From positions 1-61,649 of the forward strand of contig NZ_PSZE01000037.1 of assembly GCF_002933465.1 (NCBI RefSeq): a DNA stretch of 61,649 nt. The letters run 5' to 3'. Position numbers and translations under genes: made by a program. Of the stretch, positions 33,993 to 43,776 are shown piece after piece. Under the pieces are notes generated by a model. That model did no database searches, had not been told where the DNA came from, and was given only the letters and a program-made list of their open reading frames with translations. The stretch comes from Nocardia nova. GTDB lineage: Bacteria; Actinomycetota; Actinomycetes; Mycobacteriales; Mycobacteriaceae. The number at the start of each line of letters is the position of its first letter. Position 1 is the stretch's first letter.

Positions 33993-35464
33993 TGAGCGGC
34001 GATCTGACGAAACTGTCCGCGGCCGAGCTGGCGGAGAAGATCCACGGCCGCGAGGTGTCCTCGGTGCAGGTCACCGAGGCGCATCTGCAGCGCATCGCCG
34101 AGGTCGACGGTGAGCTCAACGCCTTCCTCCACGTCGCCGGTGAGCAGGCGCTGGCGACCGCCGCCGAGGTCGACGCCGCGATCGCCGCGGGCACCGTGGC
34201 CTCGCCGCTGGCGGGAGTTCCGTTGGCGCTCAAGGACGTTTTCACCACCACGGATATGCCCACCACCTGCGCGTCGAAAATTCTCGAGGGCTGGGTGTCG
34301 CCCTACGACGCGACCGTGACGGCCAAACTGCGCGCCGCCGGCATCCCGATCCTGGGCAAGACGAACATGGACGAGTTCGCGATGGGTTCGTCCACCGAGA
34401 ACTCCGCGTACGGCCCGACCCGCAACCCGTGGGACACCAGCCGCATCCCCGGCGGTTCCGGCGGCGGTTCGGCGGCGGCCCTGGCCTCCTATCAGGCGCC
34501 GCTGGCGATCGGCACCGACACCGGTGGTTCCATCCGTCAGCCCGCCGCGGTCACCGCGACCGTCGGTACCAAGCCGACCTACGGCACCGTTTCGCGTTAC
34601 GGCCTGGTCGCCTGCGCGTCGTCGCTGGATCAGGGCGGCCCGTGTGGTCGCACCGTGCTCGATACCGCATTGCTGCACGAGGTGATCGCCGGTTACGACC
34701 CGAAGGATTCGACCTCGCGCGATGTGCCGGTTCCGGCGCTCGTGGAGGCCGCTCGCGCGGGTGCGCGCGGCGATCTGACCGGCGTGAAGGTCGGCGTGGT
34801 GAAGGAGCTGCACTCCGACAGTTATCAGCCGGGTGTGCTCGCCTCCTTCGACGCCGCGGTGGCGCAGCTGAAGGATCTGGGCGCCGAGGTGGTCGAGGTG
34901 TCGTGCCCGCACTTCGAATACGCGCTGGCGTCCTATTACCTGATTCTGCCGAGTGAGGTGTCGTCCAACCTGGCTCGCTTCGATGCCATGCGGTACGGCC
35001 TGCGCGTCGGCGACGACGGCACCCACTCCGCGGAGCAGGTCATGTCGCTCACCCGCGAGGCGGGGTTCGGCCCGGAAGTCAAGCGCCGCATCATGATCGG
35101 CACCTACGCGCTCTCGGCCGGATACTACGACGCCTACTACGGTCAGGCACTGAAGGTGCGCACCCTGATCGCGCAGGACTTCGACAAGGCCTACGAGACC
35201 GTCGATGTGCTGGTCTCGCCGACCAGTCCGTTCACGCCGTGGAAGCTGGGGGAGAAGGTGAACGATCCGCTGGCGATGTACCTGTCGGACCTGTGCACCC
35301 TCCCGACCAACCTGGCCGGGCACTGCGCGATGTCGGTGCCGTCGGGGCTGTCCGCCGACGACGGCCTGCCGGTGGGCCTGCAGATCATGGCGCCGGCGCT
35401 GGCCGACGACCGGCTCTACCGCGTGGGCGCCGCCTACGAGGCCGCGCGGGGCCCGATCGCCTGA
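33992..35464 (+). CDS. gatA: Aspartyl/glutamyl-tRNA amidotransferase subunit A
   Basis: The product has 490 residues. The amidase Ser-cisSer-Lys triad is present: the Lys of LALKDVFTT, and the serines of PGGSGGGSAAAL and GTDTGGSIRQPA. It releases ammonia from glutamine for the GatB reaction. The start ATG shares the last base of the gatC stop (TGATG). A GTG three bases earlier is an alternative. gatB is some 21 kb away, separated by pfkA and several inserted modules. Confidence 0.96.
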   Translation: MSGDLTKLSAAELAEKIHGREVSSVQVTEAHLQRIAEVDGELNAFLHVAGEQALATAAEVDAAIAAGTVASPLAGVPLALKDVFTTTDMPTTCASKILEGWVSPYDATVTAKLRAAGIPILGKTNMDEFAMGSSTENSAYGPTRNPWDTSRIPGGSGGGSAAALASYQAPLAIGTDTGGSIRQPAAVTATVGTKPTYGTVSRYGLVACASSLDQGGPCGRTVLDTALLHEVIAGYDPKDSTSRDVPVPALVEAARAGARGDLTGVKVGVVKELHSDSYQPGVLASFDAAVAQLKDLGAEVVEVSCPHFEYALASYYLILPSEVSSNLARFDAMRYGLRVGDDGTHSAEQVMSLTREAGFGPEVKRRIMIGTYALSAGYYDAYYGQALKVRTLIAQDFDKAYETVDVLVSPTSPFTPWKLGEKVNDPLAMYLSDLCTLPTNLAGHCAMSVPSGLSADDGLPVGLQIMAPALADDRLYRVGAAYEAARGPIA

Positions 35465-35501
35465 GCGCGGGCAACAGGCGAGCTGGTTCCCGGCCCGGAT
35501 G

Positions 35502-35535
35502 CGCGGCGGCGTACCGAATAGGTGACGCCGCCGCG
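35502..35535 (+). terminator. Hairpin between gatA and the MarR-like gene
   Basis: An 11-bp perfect stem (CGCGGCGGCGT with its complement), extended by three more pairs after a bulge, encloses a GAATA loop between two convergent genes. Confidence 0.7.
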
Positions 35536-35558
35536 CGCGGCCGGACAGCAGCGCCGGG

Positions 35559-36008
35559 TTACGGGCGCGGCCACGGGCGGCCGTCGAAGCGCTCGATATC
35601 GGTGTTGAAGCGCTGCAGATAGTCGGCGAATCGCGCCACGTCGTCGGGGGACCACCCCTCGAGCACGCGGCCCAGACCTTCGATATTGGCATTGCGTTCG
35701 GCGTCGAGGTTCTCCTCGCCGGCCGGTGTGATGCGGAATTTGCGGGCCATCCCGCCCCCGGGATCGGGAATGCGCTCGACGTGTCCGGCGCGCAACAGCG
35801 CCGCGGTCTGCCGGTTGAGGGTGGAGGCGTCGAGACCGAACGCCTCGCTGAGCTGGCCGATCGACATCGGGCCTTCGATGGCGAGCCGGCTGAGCAGCAG
35901 GTAGGCGCTGCGATCGAGGCGGGTGCCGTCGCGGCGATAGCGCGGGTGAATGGTGTAGCGGCCGAGCAGCATGGTCTCGAATTCCACCAGATTCGTGGGC
36001 TTGTCCAT
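35559..36008 (-). CDS. MarR-family transcriptional regulator
   Basis: The product has 149 residues. The winged helix is visible in GPMSIGQLSEAFGLDASTLN, RQTAALLRAGHVERIPDPGG and the wing MARKFRITPAGEENL. MarR proteins bind as dimers near their own gene and respond to small ligands. The adjacent large gene at 36136, on the same strand just upstream, is a possible partner. Confidence 0.88.
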   Translation of the reverse strand: MDKPTNLVEFETMLLGRYTIHPRYRRDGTRLDRSAYLLLSRLAIEGPMSIGQLSEAFGLDASTLNRQTAALLRAGHVERIPDPGGGMARKFRITPAGEENLDAERNANIEGLGRVLEGWSPDDVARFADYLQRFNTDIERFDGRPWPRP

Positions 36009-36135
36009 GCCGTCCTTCCGCCGTTTTACAGTTCTGACCTGCGAGAACCGGTATAGCACACGGCCGGGGCCGGGCGGGCACGGTGGTCGGCTGGCGGGAG
36101 CCGGTACGTGACCGCCGTGGCTGTCGTACTCGACG

Positions 36136-38805
36136 TCAGCAGCTCCCGAGGGCGGTGCCCTGGTCGGAGCCGTAGCGGTGGCCGTGGCCGGGGCCCGGGG
36201 CGAGGGCGGAGAGCATATCCGCGGTGGTCTGCACCCAGCTCAGTCCCGGCAGCCACCTCGGATGTGGTGCGTCGTGCCGGGTGCCGGTGAGATCGGGTGC
36301 GCGCCAGAGCAATCGCGGTGACCACTGCACCACGGGATCGGAGGAGTTGGCGAGGACGGTGGCCCCGCCGCGGTGCACGGCCGATGTCGGTGGGCCCGCC
36401 CACAGTGCGGCGCAGACCCGGGCGCTTTCGTCCCGGTCGTCGGCGAAGATCGCGCTGCCCGCGGTCGCGCCCAGGCTCTGGCCGTAGACGTACAGCTTCG
36501 GCGGATGGGCCATGCCGGCCAGGCGTCGTTCGATCCCGGTGAACAGCGCCCGTGCCGAGCGCTCGGCGTCGGCGCGGGCGAACAGGAAGGTCGCCCAGCT
36601 GGGAGTCTGCGAATACTGCATGCCGACCAGCGTCGCATCGCCGTCGAACCGCTCGTCCAGGCCGCGGGCGGCGTTGGCGTCGAGCCAGCCGGATCCGGTC
36701 GGCACCATCATCACGAGGTGTGCGCGGTCGAATCCGCCGGACCGTTCGATCTCCCGAACCGCCAGCGCGACACGGGAATCGAGATCCGGTGCGGACTCCA
36801 GACCGATGTAGACGCGCACCGATCGGCCGCGGTCGGCGACGAATTTGCGCCCCTCCGCTCCGAGCGAGGCCCAGCTCACTTCCGAATCCGGGCTGCCCGA
36901 GCGGGTGTAGGACACCGGTCGCACCACGGTGGGATCCATGGCCGCGTCGGCCGAGGCGAACGCCGACCGCTGCCAATTCACGACCGCCGGAAGCAGGGCG
37001 AACTGGCAGGCCAGGACGGTGGCCGTGACCAGTGCCGTCGCCCGCAGTCGTCCCGCATACCGTGCCGCCCACCGTAATCCGCGCCCGAGGAGCACGATCG
37101 GAACGACCACCGCGACGAGGCCGATCGCCCAATGCAACCAGTACCGCGCACCGGCCGGCGGGAAATCCATGGCCGCCCGCAGCCGGTTCTGCCAGTACCA
37201 GGCGTGGATGAGCGCGGCACCGGCCGCGGCGCAGGACGCGCTCACGATCGCATGTCGGAACCGCCTCATTCGCGCCCGCGTATCGATCCTCCAGTGCGCC
37301 AGCACCTTCCGGCCGAGTCCCGCCACACCCAGCGCGACGAGCACCAGCAGCGCGGTGAGCAACGCCTGCGCGATCGAGGTGCGCGGAAGGAGTCCGGGGG
37401 CCAACGAGGCGGAAACGCCCGACGCCGAAGCCATCAGGGTCCCGGTTCGAGGCGTGCCCACGGTGACGAGCCGCCGAAGCGTCGCGCCGAGTGCGAGCCG
37501 CACCCGCTCGGACGAGCGGGGAGGCAGCGTCGCGGCGGTCGCTTCGCCGGGCGAGGGTGGTGCGAAGCATGTCCGTACGGTGGCATCGGAGTCAACCGAC
37601 GACGAATTGCTCTGCGCGCCGGTCGAATCGGCGGGATGGTGTGAGTGCTTCGGCGTCGATCGGTGACCGCCGTTCGTGCCAGTGCCAGTGCCCGCCGTCG
37701 CTGTCACCGGAGTGCCGAGCCACGGGCCGATCCCGTCGACACCCCGCACGGTCATGCTGCGCAGCTGAATAGCCTTGCGCGACAGCCACTCGCGCGCTCC
37801 CCGTACAGTCCGCGACACCGCTGCGCCGATGCGTGCGGCGGGGAGAACGCCCCAGTCACGATCGCCGGTACTCCCACCCGAGCGCCCGCTGCACCTGTGC
37901 CCGGCTGATGCGCCGCGACTCGAATCCGACCACGGCGCCCACCGATTCGCCGGTGGCGCTGTTCGTTGTCCCCCCCGTCGCGGCCGGATGGTTCGGCGCA
38001 CGATGGCGAACAACGCCGCCACCATCAACAGCAGCATGGCGAGCCGGGCGAGGACGTGGGCGATCTGCGGTCCGAGTTCCGTTCCGGAAAGCTGCCGGCC
38101 GAACAGGTATTCGGGCATGGGCGCGGCGTAGTTCTGGCGGCGGGAGTTCAGATCCACCGCCGCGGTAGCGACGGACGCCATCGTGGTGCAGCGAGCGCGG
38201 GCGAACAGGTCGTCGCGCGTATCGCAGGCGGCGAACATCCGGGTTGCGAGGGCATTGTCGATGGCTCGGCGCGCCCAGGCGCCCAAAGGGTGGCCGTGAA
38301 CTTCGGCGTAGCGCAGCAGGTCGTAGCCGAGGTCGTGGGCCTTGCAGGCGGTGTCGAATTCGGCGGGCAGCGGAATCGGCGAGGAGCACTCACCGGACGG
38401 GTCGACCGGCATACCGGCCAGCTGAACCGGCCGATAACCCTGTGTCGCAGCGAAATCCGCGGGAATCACCGCCAGCTCCGGCCGGTTACCGGTCAGCGCC
38501 CGCACCGCATCGCGCGCGGCCGAATTCTCCGGCGCGGGCCCGATCTCGGCCGCCCCTGCCCCCGGCGACAACGACACCAGAATCGCGATCACCACCGCGA
38601 CAAGGGCGACGAATCCGGCGATCGCGCGCAAATATCCACGCCGCCGATGCCTTACGCCGCGCTCGCGCGTCCTGTCCCGACCCGGCATCGCGGGCGACGA
38701 CGTACCGTCGTGCCCGCGCCGCGCACGATGGCCGTCGACACCCGGCCGGGCGTCGACCACCGTGCCCCCGCCGGCCCCGCACGACCCATCCGCAATATCG
38801 CTCAT
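36136..38805 (-). CDS. Phospholipase A2-like domain fused to an Abhydrolase_9 membrane esterase
   Basis: The product has 889 residues. After one membrane helix, residues about 130-220 hold a bacterial phospholipase A2-like domain: GECSSPIPLPAEFDTACKAH with the AHDLGYDLL His-Asp pair near residue 155. A second helix near 265 and a long Ser/Thr/Pro linker follow. Then come four membrane helices (about 500-620) and an alpha/beta-hydrolase of the Abhydrolase_9 type: VRVYIGLESAPDLDSRVALA, MQYSQTPSWATFL and the nucleophile elbow VYGQSLGA (Ser near 780). Two lipid-hydrolase modules in one chain are unusual. Active residues of both appear intact. Confidence 0.8.
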   Translation of the reverse strand: MSDIADGSCGAGGGTVVDARPGVDGHRARRGHDGTSSPAMPGRDRTRERGVRHRRRGYLRAIAGFVALVAVVIAILVSLSPGAGAAEIGPAPENSAARDAVRALTGNRPELAVIPADFAATQGYRPVQLAGMPVDPSGECSSPIPLPAEFDTACKAHDLGYDLLRYAEVHGHPLGAWARRAIDNALATRMFAACDTRDDLFARARCTTMASVATAAVDLNSRRQNYAAPMPEYLFGRQLSGTELGPQIAHVLARLAMLLLMVAALFAIVRRTIRPRRGGQRTAPPANRWAPWSDSSRGASAGHRCSGRSGGSTGDRDWGVLPAARIGAAVSRTVRGAREWLSRKAIQLRSMTVRGVDGIGPWLGTPVTATAGTGTGTNGGHRSTPKHSHHPADSTGAQSNSSSVDSDATVRTCFAPPSPGEATAATLPPRSSERVRLALGATLRRLVTVGTPRTGTLMASASGVSASLAPGLLPRTSIAQALLTALLVLVALGVAGLGRKVLAHWRIDTRARMRRFRHAIVSASCAAAGAALIHAWYWQNRLRAAMDFPPAGARYWLHWAIGLVAVVVPIVLLGRGLRWAARYAGRLRATALVTATVLACQFALLPAVVNWQRSAFASADAAMDPTVVRPVSYTRSGSPDSEVSWASLGAEGRKFVADRGRSVRVYIGLESAPDLDSRVALAVREIERSGGFDRAHLVMMVPTGSGWLDANAARGLDERFDGDATLVGMQYSQTPSWATFLFARADAERSARALFTGIERRLAGMAHPPKLYVYGQSLGATAGSAIFADDRDESARVCAALWAGPPTSAVHRGGATVLANSSDPVVQWSPRLLWRAPDLTGTRHDAPHPRWLPGLSWVQTTADMLSALAPGPGHGHRYGSDQGTALGSC

Positions 38806-38972
38806 GGCGGTCGAAGGTAGGAATCGGGAACCGGCGCGCACCTCACGCTGCGGATCGATTTCGGCACCGCTACCGGGGTGCGCGCGGTCGGCCGTCTCAT
38901 ACCGGGGTAGGGGGCGCGATGTCGATCCCGGGGGTGAGGACGGAGCGCCGGGAAATTCCTAGGCTCGTCACC

Positions 38973-40220
38973 ATGAGACGGGCGATACGAGTGGCGCGGC
39001 AGGCGCGGGCGGCGGCGCGAACTCCGGGCCGGGCGCGGCTGTGGTTCGACGTGGCGACGGTGGTGGTCGTGGGCACGCTGTTCGCGGTCGGCTGGCCCAC
39101 CCTGCACCTCACCCATCAGGTGCCTGCCGCCGCCCAGCCGTTCATCGCCGCGCTGGCGGTCTTTCCGCTGGCGCTGATCCGCGTCAACCCGGCGCTGGGC
39201 TGGTCCATCTCGGCCGGTGCGGCACTGTTGATCGCGCTGGCCATCCAGCATCAACCGGGCAATGATCTGCCGTACCAGGTCGTCCACATTCTGGTGCTGT
39301 TCGCGTTGCTGTTCGCGGTGGCGGTGCGGGCGCCCATGCAGATCGTGCTGATCGCGTGGATCGCGTCGTCACTGCTGTTCGCGACCACCATGGCGGGCAC
39401 GAGCTCGTTCGCGGAGGCGGGGTTCGGCTGGCCGCTGGCGATGACCGGGCTGGTCGGTTTCGGTCTGCTGGTGCGCTGGCTGGTGCTGTCGCGGCAGGCG
39501 CTGGTGCGGCAGGAGGAACAGAACGAACTGGAACGGGCTCGCCGCGCGATCCTCGAGGAGAAGACTCGCATCGCGCGCGATCTGCACGACGTGGTCGCCC
39601 ACCACATGTCGATGGTCGTGGTGCAGGCGCAGACCGCGCCCTATCGGGTGCCGGACGTGTCGGAGGCGGCCCGCGCGGAGTTCGACTCCATCGGTGCGTC
39701 CGCCCGGGAGGCGCTCAACGAGATCCGCAGCATGCTCGGCGTCCTGCGCAGCGACGGTCAGCTGCCCGAACACGCCCCGCAGCCGGTCGCCGCGGACGTG
39801 GTGTCGGTCTTGGACGGTGTGCGCCGCGCGGGTGTGCGCATCGACTGGACCATCGACGGGCCGCTCGCCGCGGTCCCCGATACCGTCGGCCTGGCGCTGT
39901 ACCGGATCGTGCAGGAGTCGCTGTCGAATGTCTCGCGGCATGCGCCGGGCGCGGCTGTCACCGTGACCGTGACTGTGGCCGCGCAGGTGGTGGAGGTGCT
40001 GATCGCCAACGATGCCGGGACGGGCGGGGCGCCGGTGGTGAGCTCGGACGGCAGCGGTATCTCCGGAATGCGGGCCCGGGCGGAATCCATCGGCGGCATG
40101 CTCGCCGCCGGCCCGCGCTCTGAAGGTGGCTTCCAGGTGTACGCGCGGTTACCGATCCCCGTCGCGGAAGGAACCGTCGAGACACCCGCCGCGACTGCCC
40201 TGCCGGGCGCGCGGAACTGA
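38973..40220 (+). CDS. Sensor histidine kinase (NarL/DesK-type)
   Basis: The product has 415 residues with about five membrane helices. The HisKA_3 box is RIARDLHDVVAHHMSMVVVQ, with the phosphorylated His in DLHD. The ATPase domain shows LYRIVQESLSNVSRHAPG and GSGISGMRARAESIGG. It phosphorylates the response regulator at 41207, from which it is separated only by uppP. It probably senses an envelope signal through its membrane part. Confidence 0.9.
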   Translation: MRRAIRVARQARAAARTPGRARLWFDVATVVVVGTLFAVGWPTLHLTHQVPAAAQPFIAALAVFPLALIRVNPALGWSISAGAALLIALAIQHQPGNDLPYQVVHILVLFALLFAVAVRAPMQIVLIAWIASSLLFATTMAGTSSFAEAGFGWPLAMTGLVGFGLLVRWLVLSRQALVRQEEQNELERARRAILEEKTRIARDLHDVVAHHMSMVVVQAQTAPYRVPDVSEAARAEFDSIGASAREALNEIRSMLGVLRSDGQLPEHAPQPVAADVVSVLDGVRRAGVRIDWTIDGPLAAVPDTVGLALYRIVQESLSNVSRHAPGAAVTVTVTVAAQVVEVLIANDAGTGGAPVVSSDGSGISGMRARAESIGGMLAAGPRSEGGFQVYARLPIPVAEGTVETPAATALPGARN

Positions 40221-40248
40221 GTCCGCGGTCGTGTAAGACTTAGCGGCG

Positions 40249-41199
40249 ATGCTCACCTATTTCCAAGCTATCGTGATCGGTGCGCTGCAGGGCGTCACCG
40301 AATTGTTCCCCATCTCCAGCCTGGGCCATTCCGTGCTGGTACCGGCCTGGCTGGGCGGCAGCTGGGAGAAGCTGGTCACCGAGGGCGACTCCGACAACGG
40401 CACCCCGTATCTGGCCTTCGTGGTCGCCCTGCACGTGGCGACCGCGCTCGCGCTGCTGGGCTACTACTGGCGGGATTGGCGCGACATCATCGTCGGCTTC
40501 GTGACCACGCTGCGCACCCGGCGCATCGAGACCTCGTCGCAGCGGTTGGCCTGGCTGATCGTGCTGGCGACCATCCCGGTGGGTGTGCTCGGCCTGCTGC
40601 TGGAACATCCGCTGCGCACGATGTTCGCGACGCCGATCTACGCGAGCATCTTCCTCACCCTCAACGGCGTGGTGCTGATCGTCGGCGAGGGCCTGCGGCG
40701 GCGCAATGCACCGTCGCTGGCCGAATACGGTCGCCGCTTCGCCGCGGACGAGGCCCGCGCCGACGCGCAGGCGCGCGGGGTGGCGCTCCAGGAGGATCTC
40801 GAGGTCCCCTCCGACGAGCGGCTGGCGGCGCTGTCGGTCAAGGATGCGCTCGGGATCGGCCTGGCTCAATCCGGTGCGCTGCTGGCCGGATTCAGCCGCT
40901 CCGGCCTGACGATGGTCGGCGGTCTGCTGCGTGGACTCGACCACGAGGACACCGCGAAATTCGCCTTCCTGCTCGCCACTCCGGTCATCCTGGCCGCGGG
41001 TGTGCTGAAGCTGCCGGAACTGGCCGGTCCGCAGGCCGCGGGCATCCACGGCCAGGCGCTGGTGGGGGCGATCGTCGCCGGCGTCGCGGCGTGGCTCGCG
41101 GTGCGATTCCTGGAGCGGTTCTTCAAGTCCCGCACGCTGCTGCCGTTCGCGGTCTACTGCTTGGTGGCGGGGCTGCTGTCGATCATCAGATTCATCTGA
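40249..41199 (+). CDS. uppP: Undecaprenyl-diphosphatase (BacA type)
   Basis: The product has 316 residues, highly hydrophobic. QGVTELFPISSLGHSVL is the first conserved motif and GFSRSGLTMVGGLLRGL the second (the Arg and Ser of the P-loop-like site). The enzyme recycles the lipid carrier for peptidoglycan and resists bacitracin. PISSLGH in place of the usual PISSTGH, and the longer middle loop, mark it as the second BacA type seen in actinobacteria. It sits between kinase and regulator genes, so they may control it. Confidence 0.9.
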   Translation: MLTYFQAIVIGALQGVTELFPISSLGHSVLVPAWLGGSWEKLVTEGDSDNGTPYLAFVVALHVATALALLGYYWRDWRDIIVGFVTTLRTRRIETSSQRLAWLIVLATIPVGVLGLLLEHPLRTMFATPIYASIFLTLNGVVLIVGEGLRRRNAPSLAEYGRRFAADEARADAQARGVALQEDLEVPSDERLAALSVKDALGIGLAQSGALLAGFSRSGLTMVGGLLRGLDHEDTAKFAFLLATPVILAAGVLKLPELAGPQAAGIHGQALVGAIVAGVAAWLAVRFLERFFKSRTLLPFAVYCLVAGLLSIIRFI

Positions 41200-41206
41200 G
41201 GCGGGT

Positions 41207-41866
41207 ATGCCCATCACCGTATTGATCGCCGACGATCAGGCGATGGTCCGGCAGGGGTTCGGCGCGCTGCTGGCCGCCCAGCCCGATATCAGCGTCATCG
41301 GCGATGCGGCCAACGGCGCGATCGCGGTGGCCGAGGCCAAACGGCTGCGACCCGATGTGGTGCTGATGGATGTGCGCATGCCGGAGATGAACGGACTCGA
41401 GGCGGCGCGCGCCATTCTGGCCGCCGGATTCGATCCGCCGGTGCGCGTGCTGATGCTGACCACCTTCGATATCGACGATTACGTGTACGAGGCGTTGGGC
41501 CTGGGCGCCAGCGGATTCCTGCTCAAGGACGCACCCGCCGACGAACTGGTCCGCGCGGTCCGGGTGGTCGCCGAGGGGCAGGCGCTGCTGGCTCCGACCG
41601 TCACCCGCCGCCTGATCGCCGATGTGACCCGCCGCCGCGCGCGCCCCAAACCCGCCCCGGCCCTGAACGCGCTGACCCCGCGCGAACGCGAGGTCCTCGA
41701 GCTGATCGCCAAGGGGATGTCCAACACCGAGATCGCCGAGGCGCTGTTCGTCGCCGAGCAGACCGTGAAAACCCATGTGTCCAAGGTGTTTTCCAAACTC
41801 GATCTGCGCGACCGCGCGCAAGCCGTGGTGATCGCCTACGAATCCGGCCTGGTCACGCCGGGCTGA
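41207..41866 (+). CDS. NarL/LuxR-type response regulator
   Basis: The product has 219 residues. The receiver domain has the acidic pair in ADDQAMV and the phosphorylated Asp in VVLMDVRMPEMNG. The LuxR helix-turn-helix is LTPREREVLELIAKGMSNTE followed by VKTHVSKVFSKLDLRDR. It starts seven bases after uppP, so kinase, phosphatase and regulator probably form one transcript. Confidence 0.93.
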   Translation: MPITVLIADDQAMVRQGFGALLAAQPDISVIGDAANGAIAVAEAKRLRPDVVLMDVRMPEMNGLEAARAILAAGFDPPVRVLMLTTFDIDDYVYEALGLGASGFLLKDAPADELVRAVRVVAEGQALLAPTVTRRLIADVTRRRARPKPAPALNALTPREREVLELIAKGMSNTEIAEALFVAEQTVKTHVSKVFSKLDLRDRAQAVVIAYESGLVTPG

Positions 41867-41917
41867 GCGATCCGGGTAGGATCCCCACCTGGTACGTCGC
41901 CGGAAGGGGGAACGTAG

Positions 41918-43723
41918 GTGTTGAACAACGGTGACGTGTTCGCCGGCTTCACCGTGGAGCGACTGCTCGGTCAGGGAGGGATGGGGTCGGTCTATCTGGC
42001 GCGCCATCCGCGTCTGCCCCGGCTGACCGCGCTGAAACTGCTGAATCGCGAGCTGTACACCGATGCCGAGATTCGCGCGCGCTTCGAACGCGAGGCCGAC
42101 CTGTGCGCACAACTCGACCATCCCGGCATCGTCGCCGTCTACGACCGCGGCGTCGAGGACGATCAGCTCTGGATCTGCATGCAATACGTGGACGGCGTCG
42201 ACGCCGCGACGGTGAATCCGCTGACGCTGCCGCCCGAGCGTGCGGTGCAGATCGTCGAAGGTGTCGCCGACGCACTGGATTACGCGCACGGCAACGGTGT
42301 GCTGCACCGAGACGTGAAGCCCGCGAACATCTTGCTGGCCCGGGCGGTGAGCGGCAAGGGGGAGCGGGTCTTCCTCACCGACTTCGGAATCGCCCGCCTG
42401 CGTGAGGATTCCACGCACCTCACCCAGGCCGGCATGTTCACAGCCACCCTCGCCTACGCCTCGCCGGAACAGATGACCGGTGTGGAACTCGACCACCGCT
42501 CCGATCAGTATTCGCTGGCGTGTGCCCTGTACTGGCTGCTCACCGGAACCGGGCCGTTCGACTCCGAACATCCCACCGAGGTGATTCGCGGCCACCTGCA
42601 ACTCCCGGTCCCGCCGGCCAGTGCGCGGCGCGCCGGACTGTCCCCGGCGATGGACGGTGTGATCGCCCGCGCCATGGCCAAGCGGGCCTCCGAAAGATTC
42701 GGCAGCTGTATGGAATTCGCCGCCGCGGCGCGAGCCGCGCTGACCGCGCCCGCGGGGATGCCCACGGTGAGCGGTGCGGCTCCGACGCCGATCAGGCCCG
42801 GCGGTCCGGCCCCCGTCCCGCCGAACTCGGCGCGGGTTCCTGCCGGCCCGCATCCCGGCACCCACACACACGGGTATCCGCCGCCGAACAGCGCCCGCGT
42901 GCCTACCATGGTTCCGGTTGGGGGGCAGCATTATTCGCCGACGACCGCTGGACCGCCGAGCGCCCCGTCCGCCGCGCCGAGTCGGGGGCCGGCGCCGGCC
43001 GCGACACACTCTCCCGCAGGACCTCCTCCTGGAATGCCCTCGCCCGCACAACCTTCTCCCGCAGGATGTTCCGCGCCGCCGCCGGGCTACCCACCCGCCC
43101 AGGGATATCGGCCGCAACCGCCGAAGCGCTCGGGGGCGATGGTGGCCGCGATCATCGTGGCCGTGCTGGTAGTGGTGGCCGTCGTCGTCGCGATTGTCGT
43201 GGTGGTGCTGCAAAAGAACTCGAAGGGCAATGATTTCGCCGCTCTGAAGTCGACGTTCCCGCAACTGGTGAAGCCCTCGGGCGCGGGACGCGACGGCACC
43301 GGATACGACGGCCAGTCCTGTTTCCGCGAGACCGATGGCAAAACCCTGCGCACACCGGGTGACGCCGCCGATCTTCGTTTGGGGTCGTGGACCGCCGCGT
43401 GGGACTGCTGGGGAGCGGTGGGCAAGCCCGAATACGCGGTCCTGTCCTACGACTCGTCGTCGGATGCGCAGCGCGTGATCGCGGGGTTGCCCGCCAACCG
43501 GAAGGGGTCGGGCGTCGCGGGGAGCGACGTGAGATACGACAGCTACATGTGGAAGACGGCCGACTCCGCGATCCCCAACGAATTCTGGAAAGTCATCGCG
43601 TTCCGGGACTCGGCGCGTTCGCGGTATCTGATCGTCGCGCACAATCAGTACTGGCCCAGTTTGCAGGAGGGCAAGACGTACCAGGAATTCGACACCTGGT
43701 GCAATGACATGCCCATGGCATAG
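41918..43723 (+). CDS. Ser/Thr protein kinase, PknB-like catalytic domain with extracellular Cys-containing domain
   Basis: The product has 601 residues. The kinase domain (residues about 10-265) has GQGGMGSVYLARH, ALKLLN, HRDVKPANILL and TDFGIARL. A Pro/Ala-rich juxtamembrane stretch is followed by one helix (about 407-430) and an outer domain of 170 residues with three cysteines (QSCFRE, WDCWGA, TWCND). No PASTA repeats are seen. It is a bacterial receptor kinase and the ligand is unknown. A 22-bp duplication covers its stop codon. Confidence 0.9.
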   Translation: MLNNGDVFAGFTVERLLGQGGMGSVYLARHPRLPRLTALKLLNRELYTDAEIRARFEREADLCAQLDHPGIVAVYDRGVEDDQLWICMQYVDGVDAATVNPLTLPPERAVQIVEGVADALDYAHGNGVLHRDVKPANILLARAVSGKGERVFLTDFGIARLREDSTHLTQAGMFTATLAYASPEQMTGVELDHRSDQYSLACALYWLLTGTGPFDSEHPTEVIRGHLQLPVPPASARRAGLSPAMDGVIARAMAKRASERFGSCMEFAAAARAALTAPAGMPTVSGAAPTPIRPGGPAPVPPNSARVPAGPHPGTHTHGYPPPNSARVPTMVPVGGQHYSPTTAGPPSAPSAAPSRGPAPAATHSPAGPPPGMPSPAQPSPAGCSAPPPGYPPAQGYRPQPPKRSGAMVAAIIVAVLVVVAVVVAIVVVVLQKNSKGNDFAALKSTFPQLVKPSGAGRDGTGYDGQSCFRETDGKTLRTPGDAADLRLGSWTAAWDCWGAVGKPEYAVLSYDSSSDAQRVIAGLPANRKGSGVAGSDVRYDSYMWKTADSAIPNEFWKVIAFRDSARSRYLIVAHNQYWPSLQEGKTYQEFDTWCNDMPMA

Positions 43724-43750
43724 AGCCGACATGCCCATGGCATAGAGCCG
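43707..43750 (+). repeat. 22-bp tandem duplication across the kinase stop codon
   Basis: Two perfect copies of a 22-bp unit starting ACATGCCCATGGC (43707-43728, 43729-43750). The TAG stop lies in the first copy. Confidence 0.95.
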
Positions 43751-43776
43751 CGCCGTCACCGCAGCGCCGGCCTCCC

